Shown: piece by piece, positions 1 to 8,669 of the stretch
How positions within the stretch are numbered: position 1 is the stretch's first letter
Layout: each line of letters starts with the position of its first letter
DNA from: Acidobacteriaceae bacterium
Lineage (GTDB): Bacteria; Acidobacteriota; Terriglobia; Terriglobales; Acidobacteriaceae
DNA length: 64,000 nt
Direction: 5' to 3'
Assembly: GCA_030041515.1 (NCBI GenBank)
Contig: JASHNS010000113.1
Span: forward strand, 1 to 64,000
Made by a program: the position numbers and the translations under genes
The notes under the pieces: generated by a model
Told to the model about the DNA's origin: nothing
Seen by the model: the letters and a program-made list of their open reading frames with translations, nothing else
The model's database searches: none

Positions 1-425
1 GTGGGCTTGCCGTAGTCGCCATCGCCGGAGATGAGGCAGCCGAGACGCCCGAGACCGTAGCCAACGGCGGCGGAGGGAGCGGCGAGGTCGAGCATGCGGA
101 GCGCGCCGATCTTATAGACGCGCCCCTGCCACAGGAGCGCCGCGATGCCGACGAGGAGACCGCCGTACCAGGCGAACCCGGCGCGGTTAAAGAGCAGAAC
201 AACAGGATGATGCCAGAGCTCGACGGGAGTCTCCAGAACGTGCCAGAGCTTGGCGCCGATGATGCCGCTCACAGCGACGACGGCGACGATGCTGATGGCG
301 TCCGCGTCCAGCTTGAAGCGGCGGAAGTTGCGATACAGAACCCAGCAGGCGCCGACGGCCGCGAACCACAGCAGGATGCCGAACGTGCCGATGGAGAGAC
401 TGCCAATGTGAATAAAGGGATACAT
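1..425 (-). CDS. lgt: Prolipoprotein diacylglyceryl transferase family protein, 3' end beyond window
   Basis: Read from an ATG at 425 leftwards, the frame stays open for 141 codons to the window edge, so the C-terminal half is missing. The visible protein begins MYPFIHIGSLSIGTFGILL, a membrane segment, and later carries FAWYGGLLVG and an AVGYGLGRLGC stretch followed by an SGDGDYG motif. These match the N-terminal half of Lgt, the inner-membrane enzyme that moves diacylglycerol from phosphatidylglycerol to the lipobox cysteine of prolipoproteins. The conserved Arg of the GR-GC motif is present. It is transcribed divergently from the VWFA-related gene. Some acidobacteria carry several Lgt-like paralogues, so it need not be the housekeeping copy. 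Confidence 0.8.
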   Translation of the reverse strand, partial: MYPFIHIGSLSIGTFGILLWFAAVGACWVLYRNFRRFKLDADAISIVAVVAVSGIIGAKLWHVLETPVELWHHPVVLLFNRAGFAWYGGLLVGIAALLWQGRVYKIGALRMLDLAAPSAAVGYGLGRLGCLISGDGDYGKP

Positions 426-564
426 GGGGGCGTCGTCTCCAGTATAAATGGGCGCGCGGAGGGGTTCCGCGGCCGCCGCGCCAGCGAAGAAGGGGCGACG
501 ACGTGAGACCGAGCCGATGAGCGGCCCGTCCAACGGAGTACAGGCAGTCCGCACAGGCAGGTTC

Positions 565-2157
565 ATGATGATCCGATGGGTGGGGGCGGGTGTGCTCATG
601 AGTTGGTGGGTGGCCGGCGCGACGATGATCGCGGCGCAGGCGGGCGGCGCGCAGGGGAAGGCTGCTCCACCGACGTTCCAGGTGAACACGCGGATTGTGC
701 TGACCGACGTGACGGTTACGGACAAGTACGGGAATCCGGTGCGGGGGCTGAAGGAGCAGGATTTCCGGATTTTCGACAACCGAAATCCACAAAAGCTGGA
801 TTCGTTTGAGGAACACCTGGAGAAAGCCACTCCCTCCTTTGAACTCCCGACGACACCTTCAGGCGTGTATACCAACGCAGCGATGCTGCATCCACCGGCA
901 TTGGTGAATGTCATCCTGATCGACACCACCACGATCAGCCTGGTGGACCAGATGTACCTGTATGAGGAACTGAGGAAGTTTGTGCAGAAGCTGCCCGCGG
1001 GCGAGCCGGTGGCGATCTTCTGCCGGGCCGGGCAGATGACGCTTTTGCTGCAGGAGTTCACGTCGGATCACGCGAAGCTGATGAAGGCGATCCGGCAGGC
1101 GGTTCCGCACTTTCAGGAGCCGGATGCGGAGTACGCCAGCGGTTTCGACACGCTGCGGCAGGTGGGGTTCTACCTGAGCCAGGTACCAGGGCGAAAGAAC
1201 ATTCTTTGGTTCACGGGCGGATCGAATCTGGTATTAGAGACAGACCCCGATAATCCATTGCCGCCGATGTACGAGCAGCTGCGCCAGGAGACTTACGACC
1301 TGCTGGAAAAGGAACGAATCGCGCTGTATCCGATCGATGCGCGGGGACTGGTCGCGTTCAGTGGGCCGGCGTTGGGGGTAATTCGGGCTCTTGGCGTGCA
1401 GCACATGCTGATGAGCGAGGATGCGGAGGCGACGGGCGGGCAGGCCTGGTTCAACACGAATGGGCTGGCGCAGGCGGCCGAGCGCATTCTGGCGACCGAT
1501 GGGGATTACTATACGCTGGCATATTCGCCGGACGATTTGCGCGGGAACGGCAAATGGCACAACGTGGAAGTGAAGCTGGTCGAGGGCAGATATCACCTGA
1601 GTTATCGGCACGGCTATTTCGACGATGGCGGCAACGGCACGGCGCCGCCGGGAAAGACAAGGACGCTGCTGCGTGCCGGTGGCGGCACGAGTCAGGTTCC
1701 AAACGATCGCAGCCAGCCGATCCCGTTTGTTGCTCGCGTGCTTCCATTCACTGCTGAGCAGACGACAGCGGCGATTGCCGCGGGCAAACTGCGGAAGCCG
1801 AAGCGCGGCGAGAGCGCGTATTTGATCGTCTATCAGGTGCCCGCCTCGGCGCTCACGCCGGAAAGTGTGAAGTCCGAGCAAGCGATGTTTGCGCTGGGTT
1901 GCGCTGTCCTGGCCTTCGACCACGATGGGACGCCGGCGGTTCGCCAGGTCTGGAAGATCCGTTTAGGCGCAAATGAGAGAAAACTCCGGGCATTTCCGCA
2001 GGGCAGCCTCGCCTTTACAGCGAGCGTCAATCTGCCGCGAGGCAAAGACTATCTGGATCTGGCGGTGTGGGACACGACGACCGGCCGGCTGGGTACGATG
2101 AACCTGTCATTCGATGCGAAAAAGCCAGCCACTCCGAAGAATCCTGCGAAACCCTAA
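565..2157 (+). CDS. Secreted VWFA-related acidobacterial domain protein (copy 1)
   Basis: The 530-residue protein starts with a signal peptide (MMIRWVGAGVLMSWWVAG, cleavage near AAQA). It then has a beta-rich segment (VLTDVTVTDKYGNPVRGLK and an FRIFDN turn) and a von Willebrand A-like fold beginning VNVILIDTTT. Further landmarks are GRKNILWFTGG, LYPIDARGL and ATDGDYYTLAYSPDD. This is the layout of the VWFA-related domain family (TIGR03436) expanded in Acidobacteria. The expected MIDAS sequence DxSxS reads DTTTI, so metal binding may be impaired. ATGs at 448 and 517 are in frame, but only starts at 565 or 568 put the hydrophobic stretch at the N-terminus. Function is not established; an envelope role is inferred from the signal peptide. 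Confidence 0.85.
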   Translation: MMIRWVGAGVLMSWWVAGATMIAAQAGGAQGKAAPPTFQVNTRIVLTDVTVTDKYGNPVRGLKEQDFRIFDNRNPQKLDSFEEHLEKATPSFELPTTPSGVYTNAAMLHPPALVNVILIDTTTISLVDQMYLYEELRKFVQKLPAGEPVAIFCRAGQMTLLLQEFTSDHAKLMKAIRQAVPHFQEPDAEYASGFDTLRQVGFYLSQVPGRKNILWFTGGSNLVLETDPDNPLPPMYEQLRQETYDLLEKERIALYPIDARGLVAFSGPALGVIRALGVQHMLMSEDAEATGGQAWFNTNGLAQAAERILATDGDYYTLAYSPDDLRGNGKWHNVEVKLVEGRYHLSYRHGYFDDGGNGTAPPGKTRTLLRAGGGTSQVPNDRSQPIPFVARVLPFTAEQTTAAIAAGKLRKPKRGESAYLIVYQVPASALTPESVKSEQAMFALGCAVLAFDHDGTPAVRQVWKIRLGANERKLRAFPQGSLAFTASVNLPRGKDYLDLAVWDTTTGRLGTMNLSFDAKKPATPKNPAKP

Positions 2158-2280
2158 GCGATTTCCGGTTAGAACCTGCGAAGAGGATGCGAAGATCAGC
2201 GGAGGAGCGGGGAAAATGATGCGCCAGGCGCGATCCGGGGCGGGTGCCGAAGCTGAAGGAGCAATCCACATTGGTGGCTT

Positions 2281-3918
2281 ATGGTGATCCGGAAGCCGCT
2301 GCACGGTTTGGTGCTGGCTTGCTGTGTGGCCGGGATGGCGACGGCGTTGGGCCAGGCAGCCAGCGCAGGACAGACCCTGCGGGGGAAACCAAACTCGCCG
2401 ACGTTTCACGTAAGCACGCGCGTGGTGCTGACCGACGTGACGGTCACCGACAGGAACGGAAATCCGGTGCGGGGGTTGAAGCAGCGGGATTTCCAGATCT
2501 TCGACGACGGGCGGCCGGAAGCGCTGAAGTCGTTTGAGGAACACATTGCCGGGCCGAGCCCAGCCTACGACGCCGCGACAAGGCCTCCCGGCGTGTACAC
2601 AAACGCGGCCATGCTGCATCCGCCGGCGGTGGTCAACGCGATTCTGATCGATACGACCACAATCGATCTCGTGGATCAGATGTATCTGTATGAGGAGCTG
2701 ACGAAGTTCGTGAAGCAACTGCCGCCGGGCGAGCCGGTGGCCATCTTCTGCCGCGCCGGGCAGATGACGCTGGAACTGGAGGGATTCACCTCGGATCATG
2801 CGGCGCTGATGAAGGCGATTCGGAAAGCAATTCCGCGCATTCAGGAGACGGCTGCTGAGTATGCGACCGATTACGGCACGATGCAGCAGATGGCTTTTTA
2901 TCTGAACCAGGTGCCTGGGAAGAAGAACCTGCTGTGGTTCAGCGGAGGGTCAAGTGCATATCTGCACGTGGACCCAATGGCGGACCAGCAGGGCGCGGGC
3001 ATGACCGCGACATCGATGGGCGCCACGGCCGCGCAGATGGCGCCGACGGGCACGGACCTGCCGGCGCAGCCGGACTACCGCGCAATGTATGACGTTCTGG
3101 AGCAGGAACGGATCACACTTTATCCGATCGATGCGCGAGGATTGGTGGCGTCTGTCAGCGAGCAGATGAACGAGCAGCACCTGCAGATGTCTGCGGACGC
3201 GGAAGCGACCGGAGGACAGGCGCGTTACGACACGAATGAACTGGCGCAGGCGACGGAGCGGATTCTGGCGACGGATGGGGATTACTACACGCTGACGTAC
3301 TCCCCCGACGACTTGCGCAACAACGGACGATGGCATCGAGTGGCCGTGAAGCTGCGCGGGCACGGCTACCGGCTGAGCTATCGCCGCGGCTATTTCGACG
3401 ATGAGAAAAACGGTGAGTCACCGGCGGCGCGCTCGCGGGCCTTGCTGGAGGCGAAGGGCACGAGCAGGGAGGTGCTGGACCCGAAGAGCGATCCCATCGC
3501 GTTTACGGCGCAGGTGGCGGAGATTTCGTCGCTCGCCGAGGAGTCAGCGGTGCGCGCCGGCGAGATCGGGGCGCCGAAGAACGGTGAGGTTCCGTACGCG
3601 ATCGTTTACCAGGTTCCGGCCGCGGATCTGGCGCCGCAGAGCGTGGACGCCGGGCACAGGGGCACGTATCGGGTGGGAGCGGGCGTGCTGGCCTTCGACC
3701 GCCACGGCACGCTGGTCAGGCGCGAAGGGCAAACGCTGACCATGACCGTAGACGAGCGGGAGATTCGCGCCAAGCCGGACGGCCAAATGAAATTTGACGA
3801 GGAGGTCGATCTGCCGGTGGGGCAGGATTACCTCTATCTGGTGGTATGGGACGCGACCACGGGGCGGCTGGGCACGATGAACGTGCCCCTGCTTGTGAAG
3901 AGGCCGGCCAGGCCATAG
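2281..3918 (+). CDS. Secreted VWFA-related acidobacterial domain protein (copy 2)
   Basis: This 545-residue tandem paralogue of the preceding gene shares long near-identical blocks such as LTDVTVTDRNGNPVRGLK, GVYTNAAMLHPPA, GEPVAIFCRAGQMTL and ILATDGDYYTL. It begins with a signal peptide (MVIRKPLHGLVLACCVAG, cleavage near ASAG). Compared with copy 1 it carries an insertion rich in Ala, Met, Thr and Gly between the GGSSAYLHVD segment and the LYPIDARGL segment. The MIDAS position again reads IDTTT, followed by IDL. The start ATG follows GGTGG at a usable distance. The 123-bp gap, same strand and similarity point to a local duplication. Probably periplasmic or exported; no enzymatic role can be assigned. 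Confidence 0.85.
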   Translation: MVIRKPLHGLVLACCVAGMATALGQAASAGQTLRGKPNSPTFHVSTRVVLTDVTVTDRNGNPVRGLKQRDFQIFDDGRPEALKSFEEHIAGPSPAYDAATRPPGVYTNAAMLHPPAVVNAILIDTTTIDLVDQMYLYEELTKFVKQLPPGEPVAIFCRAGQMTLELEGFTSDHAALMKAIRKAIPRIQETAAEYATDYGTMQQMAFYLNQVPGKKNLLWFSGGSSAYLHVDPMADQQGAGMTATSMGATAAQMAPTGTDLPAQPDYRAMYDVLEQERITLYPIDARGLVASVSEQMNEQHLQMSADAEATGGQARYDTNELAQATERILATDGDYYTLTYSPDDLRNNGRWHRVAVKLRGHGYRLSYRRGYFDDEKNGESPAARSRALLEAKGTSREVLDPKSDPIAFTAQVAEISSLAEESAVRAGEIGAPKNGEVPYAIVYQVPAADLAPQSVDAGHRGTYRVGAGVLAFDRHGTLVRREGQTLTMTVDEREIRAKPDGQMKFDEEVDLPVGQDYLYLVVWDATTGRLGTMNVPLLVKRPARP

Positions 3919-3951
3919 CCAGGCCGGGACGGTTCGGAGATAATCGGTGGT

Positions 3952-4494
3952 GTGACCAGCACAGTGGAATCGGGACTACAGATTCTTTTCAGCCGCGAGC
4001 AGATTCGCCAGCGCGTGGCGGAGCTGGGGCGGCAGGTCGACCGTGATTACGCGGGCGAGAAGGTCGTTCTGGTCGGCGTGCTGAAAGGGGCGGCGATCTT
4101 TCTGGCCGATCTGGCGCGCAGCATCTCCGTCGACAATACGTTCGACTTCGTCGCCGTTTCGAGCTACGGCAAGGGGCATCAGACGAGCGGGGCCGTGAAG
4201 CTGATCAAGGACCTCGATCAGTCGATTGAGGGAAAGAACGTCATCATCGTCGAGGACATCCTCGACACCGGGCTGACGCTGCACTTTCTGCGCGGCCTCT
4301 TCGAGCAACACCAGCCGAAGACGCTGCGGATTGCGGCGCTGCTGGACAAACCGTCGCGCCGCCTGGAAAAGATCGAAGCCGATTATGTGGGATTCACAAT
4401 CCCGAACGAGTTTGTGATCGGCTACGGGATGGATTTTGCGGAGCGCTACCGGAATCTGCCGGACATTTGCCTGATGCCGGTGGAAAACAGCTAA
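3952..4494 (+). CDS. hpt: Hypoxanthine phosphoribosyltransferase
   Basis: The 180-residue cytosolic enzyme would convert hypoxanthine or guanine plus PRPP to IMP or GMP in purine salvage. The diagnostic PRPP-binding motif VIIVEDILDTGLTL lies at about residues 98-111, the flexible-loop segment SSYGKG at about 67-72, and the C-terminal FVIGYGMDFAERYRNLP block is typical of the family. Length is normal for a bacterial HPRT. The start is a GTG; a GATAAT hexamer lies seven bases upstream, and GGTGG also overlaps this spot, so either a leaderless or a weakly Shine-Dalgarno-led start is possible. Its last codons AGC TAA form the start of a 15-bp degenerate repeat array that continues downstream in the same frame. 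Confidence 0.95.
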   Translation: MTSTVESGLQILFSREQIRQRVAELGRQVDRDYAGEKVVLVGVLKGAAIFLADLARSISVDNTFDFVAVSSYGKGHQTSGAVKLIKDLDQSIEGKNVIIVEDILDTGLTLHFLRGLFEQHQPKTLRIAALLDKPSRRLEKIEADYVGFTIPNEFVIGYGMDFAERYRNLPDICLMPVENS

Positions 4495-4592
4495 AAGCCG
4501 GCAGCTAAGAACCGGTCTGCCAAAAACCGGCCCGCGAAGAGGCAGTCAGCTCAGAACCGGGCGGCGAAAGAACGGTGAGCGGAAGAACGACT
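4489..4592 (+). repeat. Seven-unit degenerate 15-bp tandem repeat beginning on the hpt stop codon
   Basis: Units start at 4489 (14 bp), 4503, 4518, 4533, 4548, 4563 and 4578 (15 bp each), with a consensus close to AGCTAAGAACCGGTC. The first unit contains the hpt TAA. Read on in the hpt frame, the 27 codons after TAA encode a pentapeptide repeat (AKNRS, AKNRP and variants) up to a TGA at 4576. A matching array follows the CNNM-type gene at 62468-62542, and a weaker relative follows the CDF gene at 23431. Confidence 0.75.
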
Positions 4593-4698
4593 GGGCCTGA
4601 ACTTTTCTCTCCTGCGGAGTTGCTGTCGTCTTTATTTGCCGAACACGTATGATGGCAGTCGATTGCGGGTGGCGAAGCTGCGCGCAACCAGGGGATTT

Positions 4699-6531
4699 GT
4701 GAGCGAAGAGTTGCAGGACAAGCCGCGAAGTGCGCCGGAGGCCGCCCATGGATGGGAGGGAGATTACCGGCCGGCGTCCGGCGAGGCTGCGCATCGCGGC
4801 CAGCCGCACGTCGATCCTCCGCAAACGGAATTCCTGGTCCGGCTCACCGACACGCTGAATACGACCCTGGACCTGAATACGCTTTTGGAGCGGACGGCCT
4901 CGCTGGTGCGGGCGGTGATCGATTACAAAATTTTCGCCATCCTGCTCATCAATGATCGAACCAACGACCTGCGGATGCGGTTCCAGATCGGACACAAGCC
5001 GGAGGTGGAGCGGCTGCGCATCCGGATGGGGCACGGCGTGGTGGGGCAGGTAGCGCAGACCCGGCAGCCCATGCTGCTGAACGACGTACGCCAGGAGAAG
5101 AACTACATCGACGCCAATCCGGAGGTGCGGTCGGAGCTGGCCGTGCCTCTGATCCGGAAGAACCGCGTAATCGGGGTCATCGATATCCAGGCGGAACAGC
5201 TCAACTATTTCACCCAGGAGCATCTTCAGCTGCTGACGCTGACGGCGTCGCGGATTGCGGGCGCAGTGGAGAACGCGCGCCTGTACACGCGGGTGGCCAG
5301 GCAGGCGCAGACGCTGCAGGTGCTGAACGAGATCAGCCGGGAAATCACCTCGATTCTGGATCCGGACGAGCTGCTGGAGCGGGTGGGGCAATTGATCCGG
5401 CGGATTATCGACTACCAGATGCTTTCAATCTGGCTGGTGGATGAGCCTGAACACCAGCTGACGAATCGTCTCGCCATCCGCTTCGGTCAGCGATTCAACC
5501 CGAAGGAGAAGCTGCCGCTGGATCGGGGTCTGGTGGGCGCGGCGATGACGGAGAAGCGGGTGGTGGTGGTGCCGGACGTGCGCAAGGACCCGCGGTATCA
5601 CATGGTGAATCCGGAGACGCGCTCGGAGATGACGGTCCCGCTCTTCTACAAAGGTCGGGCGATGGGCGTGCTGGACATCGAGCACACGCGGGCGCACTTC
5701 TTCAACGAGGATCACGAGCGGGCGCTGACCACGCTGGCGGCGCAGATCGCGATCGCGCTCGAAAACGCGCAGTTGTACCAGCGCGTGGCGCAGCAGGAGC
5801 AGCGGCTGGAGCGGGATCTGGCCATGGCGCGCGAGGTGCAGCTGCGGCTGCTGCCGCAGAGGAAGCCGGAACACCAGAAAGCGGAGTTTGCGGCGAGGTT
5901 TCTGCCGGCACGGACCATTGGCGGCGATTTCTACGACTTTTTGCCCTACGACAGGGATTCGAGCGGCATCGCGCTGGGAGACGTGAGCGGGAAGGCCGCT
6001 CCGGCGGCCCTGTACGCCGCGCTGGTGAGCGGCGTGCTGCGTTCTGAGGCGACGACGCATCCATCGCCTTCGGTCATGCTGAAGGTGCTGAATGACGCTC
6101 TGCAGGAGCGCAAGCTGGACTCGCAGTACGTGGCCATGGTGTATGCGGTGTGGAATGACCAGAACCTGACGCTCCAGATCGCGAACGGCGGCGCGGTACA
6201 GCCTCTGATCTGCCGCGGCGAGGAGGTCGACACCATTCGCGCAGAGGGATTTCCGGTGGGAATGTTTCCAAACGCGACCTGGGAGGAGTTTTCGATCGCC
6301 ATGCAGCCGGGGGACGCGGTGGTCTTCTTCAGCGACGGGCTTTCCGACGCCCAGAACGCCGCCGGCGAGATGTACGGGACCGACCGGCTGGTGGCGTGCG
6401 TGAAGAAGCACCGCAACAAGTCGGCATCGAAGCTGGCCGAGGCCCTCCTGAACGAGGTAGGGCGGTTCCAGCACGGGCAGGAACGGTTCGATGACGAGAC
6501 GGTGGTCGTGGTGAAAGTGACCGGAAAATAG
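4699..6531 (+). CDS. GAF-GAF-PP2C (RsbU/SpoIIE-type) serine phosphatase
   Basis: The protein (610 residues from this start) has two GAF sensory domains at about residues 40-190 and 195-370, each with the typical SELAVPL or SEMTVPL strand and ENARLY or ENAQLY end. A short coiled linker with the LAMAREVQLRLLPQ signature of RsbU phosphatases follows. The C-terminal PP2C-like domain shows the metal-binding aspartates in GGDFYDF, LGDVSGKA, FSDGLSDA and FDDETVVVV. It should dephosphorylate anti-anti-sigma-type STAS proteins in a partner-switching pathway; no such partner is encoded nearby. A TTG at 4636 is in frame, but the GTG at 4699 follows AGGGGATTT and is preferred. No membrane segment, so cytosolic. 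Confidence 0.85.
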   Translation: MSEELQDKPRSAPEAAHGWEGDYRPASGEAAHRGQPHVDPPQTEFLVRLTDTLNTTLDLNTLLERTASLVRAVIDYKIFAILLINDRTNDLRMRFQIGHKPEVERLRIRMGHGVVGQVAQTRQPMLLNDVRQEKNYIDANPEVRSELAVPLIRKNRVIGVIDIQAEQLNYFTQEHLQLLTLTASRIAGAVENARLYTRVARQAQTLQVLNEISREITSILDPDELLERVGQLIRRIIDYQMLSIWLVDEPEHQLTNRLAIRFGQRFNPKEKLPLDRGLVGAAMTEKRVVVVPDVRKDPRYHMVNPETRSEMTVPLFYKGRAMGVLDIEHTRAHFFNEDHERALTTLAAQIAIALENAQLYQRVAQQEQRLERDLAMAREVQLRLLPQRKPEHQKAEFAARFLPARTIGGDFYDFLPYDRDSSGIALGDVSGKAAPAALYAALVSGVLRSEATTHPSPSVMLKVLNDALQERKLDSQYVAMVYAVWNDQNLTLQIANGGAVQPLICRGEEVDTIRAEGFPVGMFPNATWEEFSIAMQPGDAVVFFSDGLSDAQNAAGEMYGTDRLVACVKKHRNKSASKLAEALLNEVGRFQHGQERFDDETVVVVKVTGK

Positions 6532-6567
6532 AGACCTCTGGCCGGCAACGGGGCAGATTTACCTGAT

Positions 6568-6589
6568 CAGGAACGGGTCCAGGTTCCTG
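6568..6589 (+). terminator. Hairpin after the phosphatase gene, no U-tract
   Basis: A seven-base-pair inverted repeat (CAGGAAC, eight-base loop, GTTCCTG) lies 37 bases past the stop codon. It is not followed by a run of T, so intrinsic termination is doubtful; it may only protect the 3' end or be incidental. Confidence 0.3.
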
Positions 6590-6743
6590 TAGTTCCCAAA
6601 ACAGGTTACCGAACAGAGCGCGTCTGGTGACGAACGCGCAAAATTAACGCCAAAGTATCAAGATTGCTCCCTCTTCAGGGGATGTAACGAGGGCGATTCC
6701 GCTACTAAACCGGTATTGCGCGGGAACTTAGCAAGGAGTCGCA

Positions 6744-6887
6744 ATGAAAAAAGCGGAAAAACTGCTGACTTATCTTCTTATCCTTTTTGCCGGAATCGTC
6801 GTTGGAATCATGACGCCCCCGTCCTGGTACCCCGGCGGAGGGGCGCTGCGGGCGCATACCAGCGTGCGGGCATCGTTGCAGCGGTAA
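6744..6887 (+). CDS. Small single-pass membrane protein, 47 residues
   Basis: An ATG preceded at ideal spacing by AAGGAG opens a 47-codon frame ending in TAA. The product starts MKKAEKLLTYLLILFAGIVV: a basic N-terminus followed by one hydrophobic helix, then a short Pro/Gly/Ala-rich tail ending in SLQR. The strong ribosome-binding site and the clean basic-then-hydrophobic layout argue for a real gene despite its size. It stands alone, 212 bp after the phosphatase and 160 bp before a PEGA protein. I do not recognise the family. It could be a membrane micropeptide or a short-lived exported peptide. Confidence 0.55.
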   Translation: MKKAEKLLTYLLILFAGIVVGIMTPPSWYPGGGALRAHTSVRASLQR

Positions 6888-6979
6888 AGGAAGAGTTATT
6901 CTCGAATTTTCCTTCAGCGGCAATCCCCCACACTCGCCGCGGGGTTGAGGAGCAGAATATCTGTTCCCCAGTTAGTGAA

Positions 6980-7008
6980 TTGACACTCCCCGGAGATGAG
7001 CCGATGAT
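6980..7008 (+). promoter_or_regulatory. Candidate sigma-70 promoter of the PEGA protein gene
   Basis: TTGACA at 6980-6985 is followed after 17 bases by GATGAT at 7003-7008 (four of six matches to TATAAT). Transcription would begin near 7015 and leave a leader of about 33 bases with the GGAGGT site just before the ATG at 7048. Confidence 0.5.
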
Positions 7009-7047
7009 AGGGAGCGCTTCCCAAAAAGCTCACCGTTGGAGGTCAGG

Positions 7048-7983
7048 ATGCGCCGCGGCGTCTTCCAATTTGCCTTGGTTTCGTTTCTTCTACCCAGTTT
7101 CCTGATGGCGCAACAGGCGCCGCTCACCCAGCCTCAGCAGGCTGCCGCTTCCGCGCAAACGGCCACAACTTCTCCGGAATCCTCATCGGCATCAGAGCCT
7201 AAGGCCGCGACCTCTTCCGCTTCCGTACCAGCGGTTGCGACATCCGCAGCCCCGCCGCCTGACACCCTGCTGGATGGGACGCCGGTGAAGCTGCGGCTCG
7301 CCCAGACGATATCGTCCCATGACGCAAAAGTCGGACAGGAGGTGCCCTTCGAGGTGATTGAGGACGTCGATGTGGATGGCGTGCCGGTCATTGCAAAAGG
7401 CGCGACCGCAATTGGCACCGTGACCGAAGCCCAGCCGAGGCGGAGCATGGGCCGCGCGGGAAAACTGAACATCAGCATCAGTTACGTGCGCCTTCGCGAC
7501 AACGAAAAGGCGATGTTGCGGGCGGTCAAAGATGAAAAAGGCGGCGGTCATGTGGGCGCGATGACGGGGGCGATGGTAGCCACGTCGATCGTTTTCTTTC
7601 CGGCAGCTCCGCTTTTTCTGTTTGTGCATGGCAAAGACATCACAATTCCGCAGGGAACGGAGATTACCGCCTTCGTTCAGGGAGACATGCACCTGAACAT
7701 GGCGCAGATTGAAGACGCGGGCGCCACCGCCGCCCCGACGGCAGTGACCACTGCCACGCCGGCCGGTTGCTCGCTGATTGTTTCGTCCACGCCGCCGGGA
7801 GCCGATATCGATATCGACGGGGCTTTCGTGGGCAACACGCCGTCGACGGTGACGGTGAGCGCGGGCAGCCACGAAGTCGTCGTGAAAAAGCAGGGGTACA
7901 CGGACTGGAGCCGCAAGCTGAGCGTAACTGCCGGCAGCGTGCATCTGGATGCGACGCTCAACCCGTCTGCAGCCGGGAGTTAA
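7048..7983 (+). CDS. Exported PEGA-domain protein
   Basis: The 311-residue product begins with a signal peptide (MRRGVFQFALVSFLLPSFLM, cleavage near MAQQ) and a low-complexity Ala/Ser/Thr/Pro stretch to about residue 70. A beta-rich core follows (DGTPVKLRLAQTISSHDAK), then a hydrophobic segment near residues 170-195. The C-terminal PEGA domain starts at about residue 243 with SLIVSSTPPGADIDIDG and includes GNTPSTV and KKQGYTDW. PEGA domains occur on bacterial cell-surface and lipoprotein-associated proteins, so an envelope role is likely; the molecular function is unknown. A TTG at 7036 is in frame, but GGAGGT sits four bases before the ATG used here. A terminator closes the unit. Confidence 0.75.
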   Translation: MRRGVFQFALVSFLLPSFLMAQQAPLTQPQQAAASAQTATTSPESSSASEPKAATSSASVPAVATSAAPPPDTLLDGTPVKLRLAQTISSHDAKVGQEVPFEVIEDVDVDGVPVIAKGATAIGTVTEAQPRRSMGRAGKLNISISYVRLRDNEKAMLRAVKDEKGGGHVGAMTGAMVATSIVFFPAAPLFLFVHGKDITIPQGTEITAFVQGDMHLNMAQIEDAGATAAPTAVTTATPAGCSLIVSSTPPGADIDIDGAFVGNTPSTVTVSAGSHEVVVKKQGYTDWSRKLSVTAGSVHLDATLNPSAAGS

Positions 7984-8005
7984 AAAAGTTTCCTGGCATA
8001 TTCAG

Positions 8006-8030
8006 AAGGGCACCCGGACGGGTGCCCTTT
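8006..8030 (+). terminator. Rho-independent terminator after the PEGA gene
   Basis: A perfect 11-base inverted repeat (AAGGGCACCCG, two bases, CGGGTGCCCTT) lies 22 bases downstream of the stop codon and ends in a short T run. The GC-rich stem is convincing; the T-tract is short. Confidence 0.75.
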
Positions 8031-8178
8031 CGCTCTTGGGATAAATCTGCCCGAGAAGGCAGGGAAATCCCGCCAAAGAGGAACAGCGATGCGATCTGGG
8101 GCGGAGGATTTGGTATCCTCAAGGGTTTTATTCCCTGTCGTGGAAAGATTGGGGACAGGCGGCCAAATGGGAGCGGAG

Positions 8179-8550
8179 ATGCCGGAACAGCGGGGACGAA
8201 AGTATCACCAGGAGCGGGTGGCGGAGACGCTGCGGGACGAGATCGGGGCCATGATCGAGGGGGAGCTGTCGGACCCGCGGATCAGCTTCGCGTACGTCAG
8301 CCAGGTGGTCCTGAATCCAGGCGGGAAATCCGCGCTGATTTACGTGGCCGTGGACGGCGGGGCGCAGGAAGAAGCAGACACGCTGGAGGCACTGATGGCG
8401 GCGCGGGGGTATATCCGGCACGAGCTGTTGGAGCGGATGGGGGTGCGGTTTGTGCCGGAGCTGACCTTCCATATCGACCGTTCGGACAAGATGAAGGCGC
8501 GGATTGATGAGCTGTTGGGGAGGAAACGCAGGACAGGATTGAGAGGGTAG
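8179..8550 (+). CDS. rbfA: 30S ribosome-binding factor A
   Basis: The 123-residue protein matches RbfA, which helps 16S rRNA 5'-end maturation and 30S assembly, notably in the cold. Family landmarks are the N-terminal helix YHQERVAETLRDEIGAMI, ELSDPRISFAYVSQVVL, and the C-terminal segment PELTFHIDRSDK. The ATG chosen follows GGGAG; in-frame ATGs at 8089 and 8167 would add residues that do not resemble the family. In many genomes rbfA follows infB; here infB is absent and nrnA lies downstream, as is common in several phyla. A small inverted repeat (AGGATTTGGTATCCT) lies about 65 bases upstream. Confidence 0.92.
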   Translation: MPEQRGRKYHQERVAETLRDEIGAMIEGELSDPRISFAYVSQVVLNPGGKSALIYVAVDGGAQEEADTLEALMAARGYIRHELLERMGVRFVPELTFHIDRSDKMKARIDELLGRKRRTGLRG

Positions 8551-8669
8551 CGTTCAGGAACCAGGCAGGGGCAACGGATCACGGTTTAGAAGTTAGGAGC
8601 GGGGAGACGGAGACGCGGGCCAATTCGGGGAACGGCGAGAGGCAGCACGGGATCCACGGGCTGGAGGCG

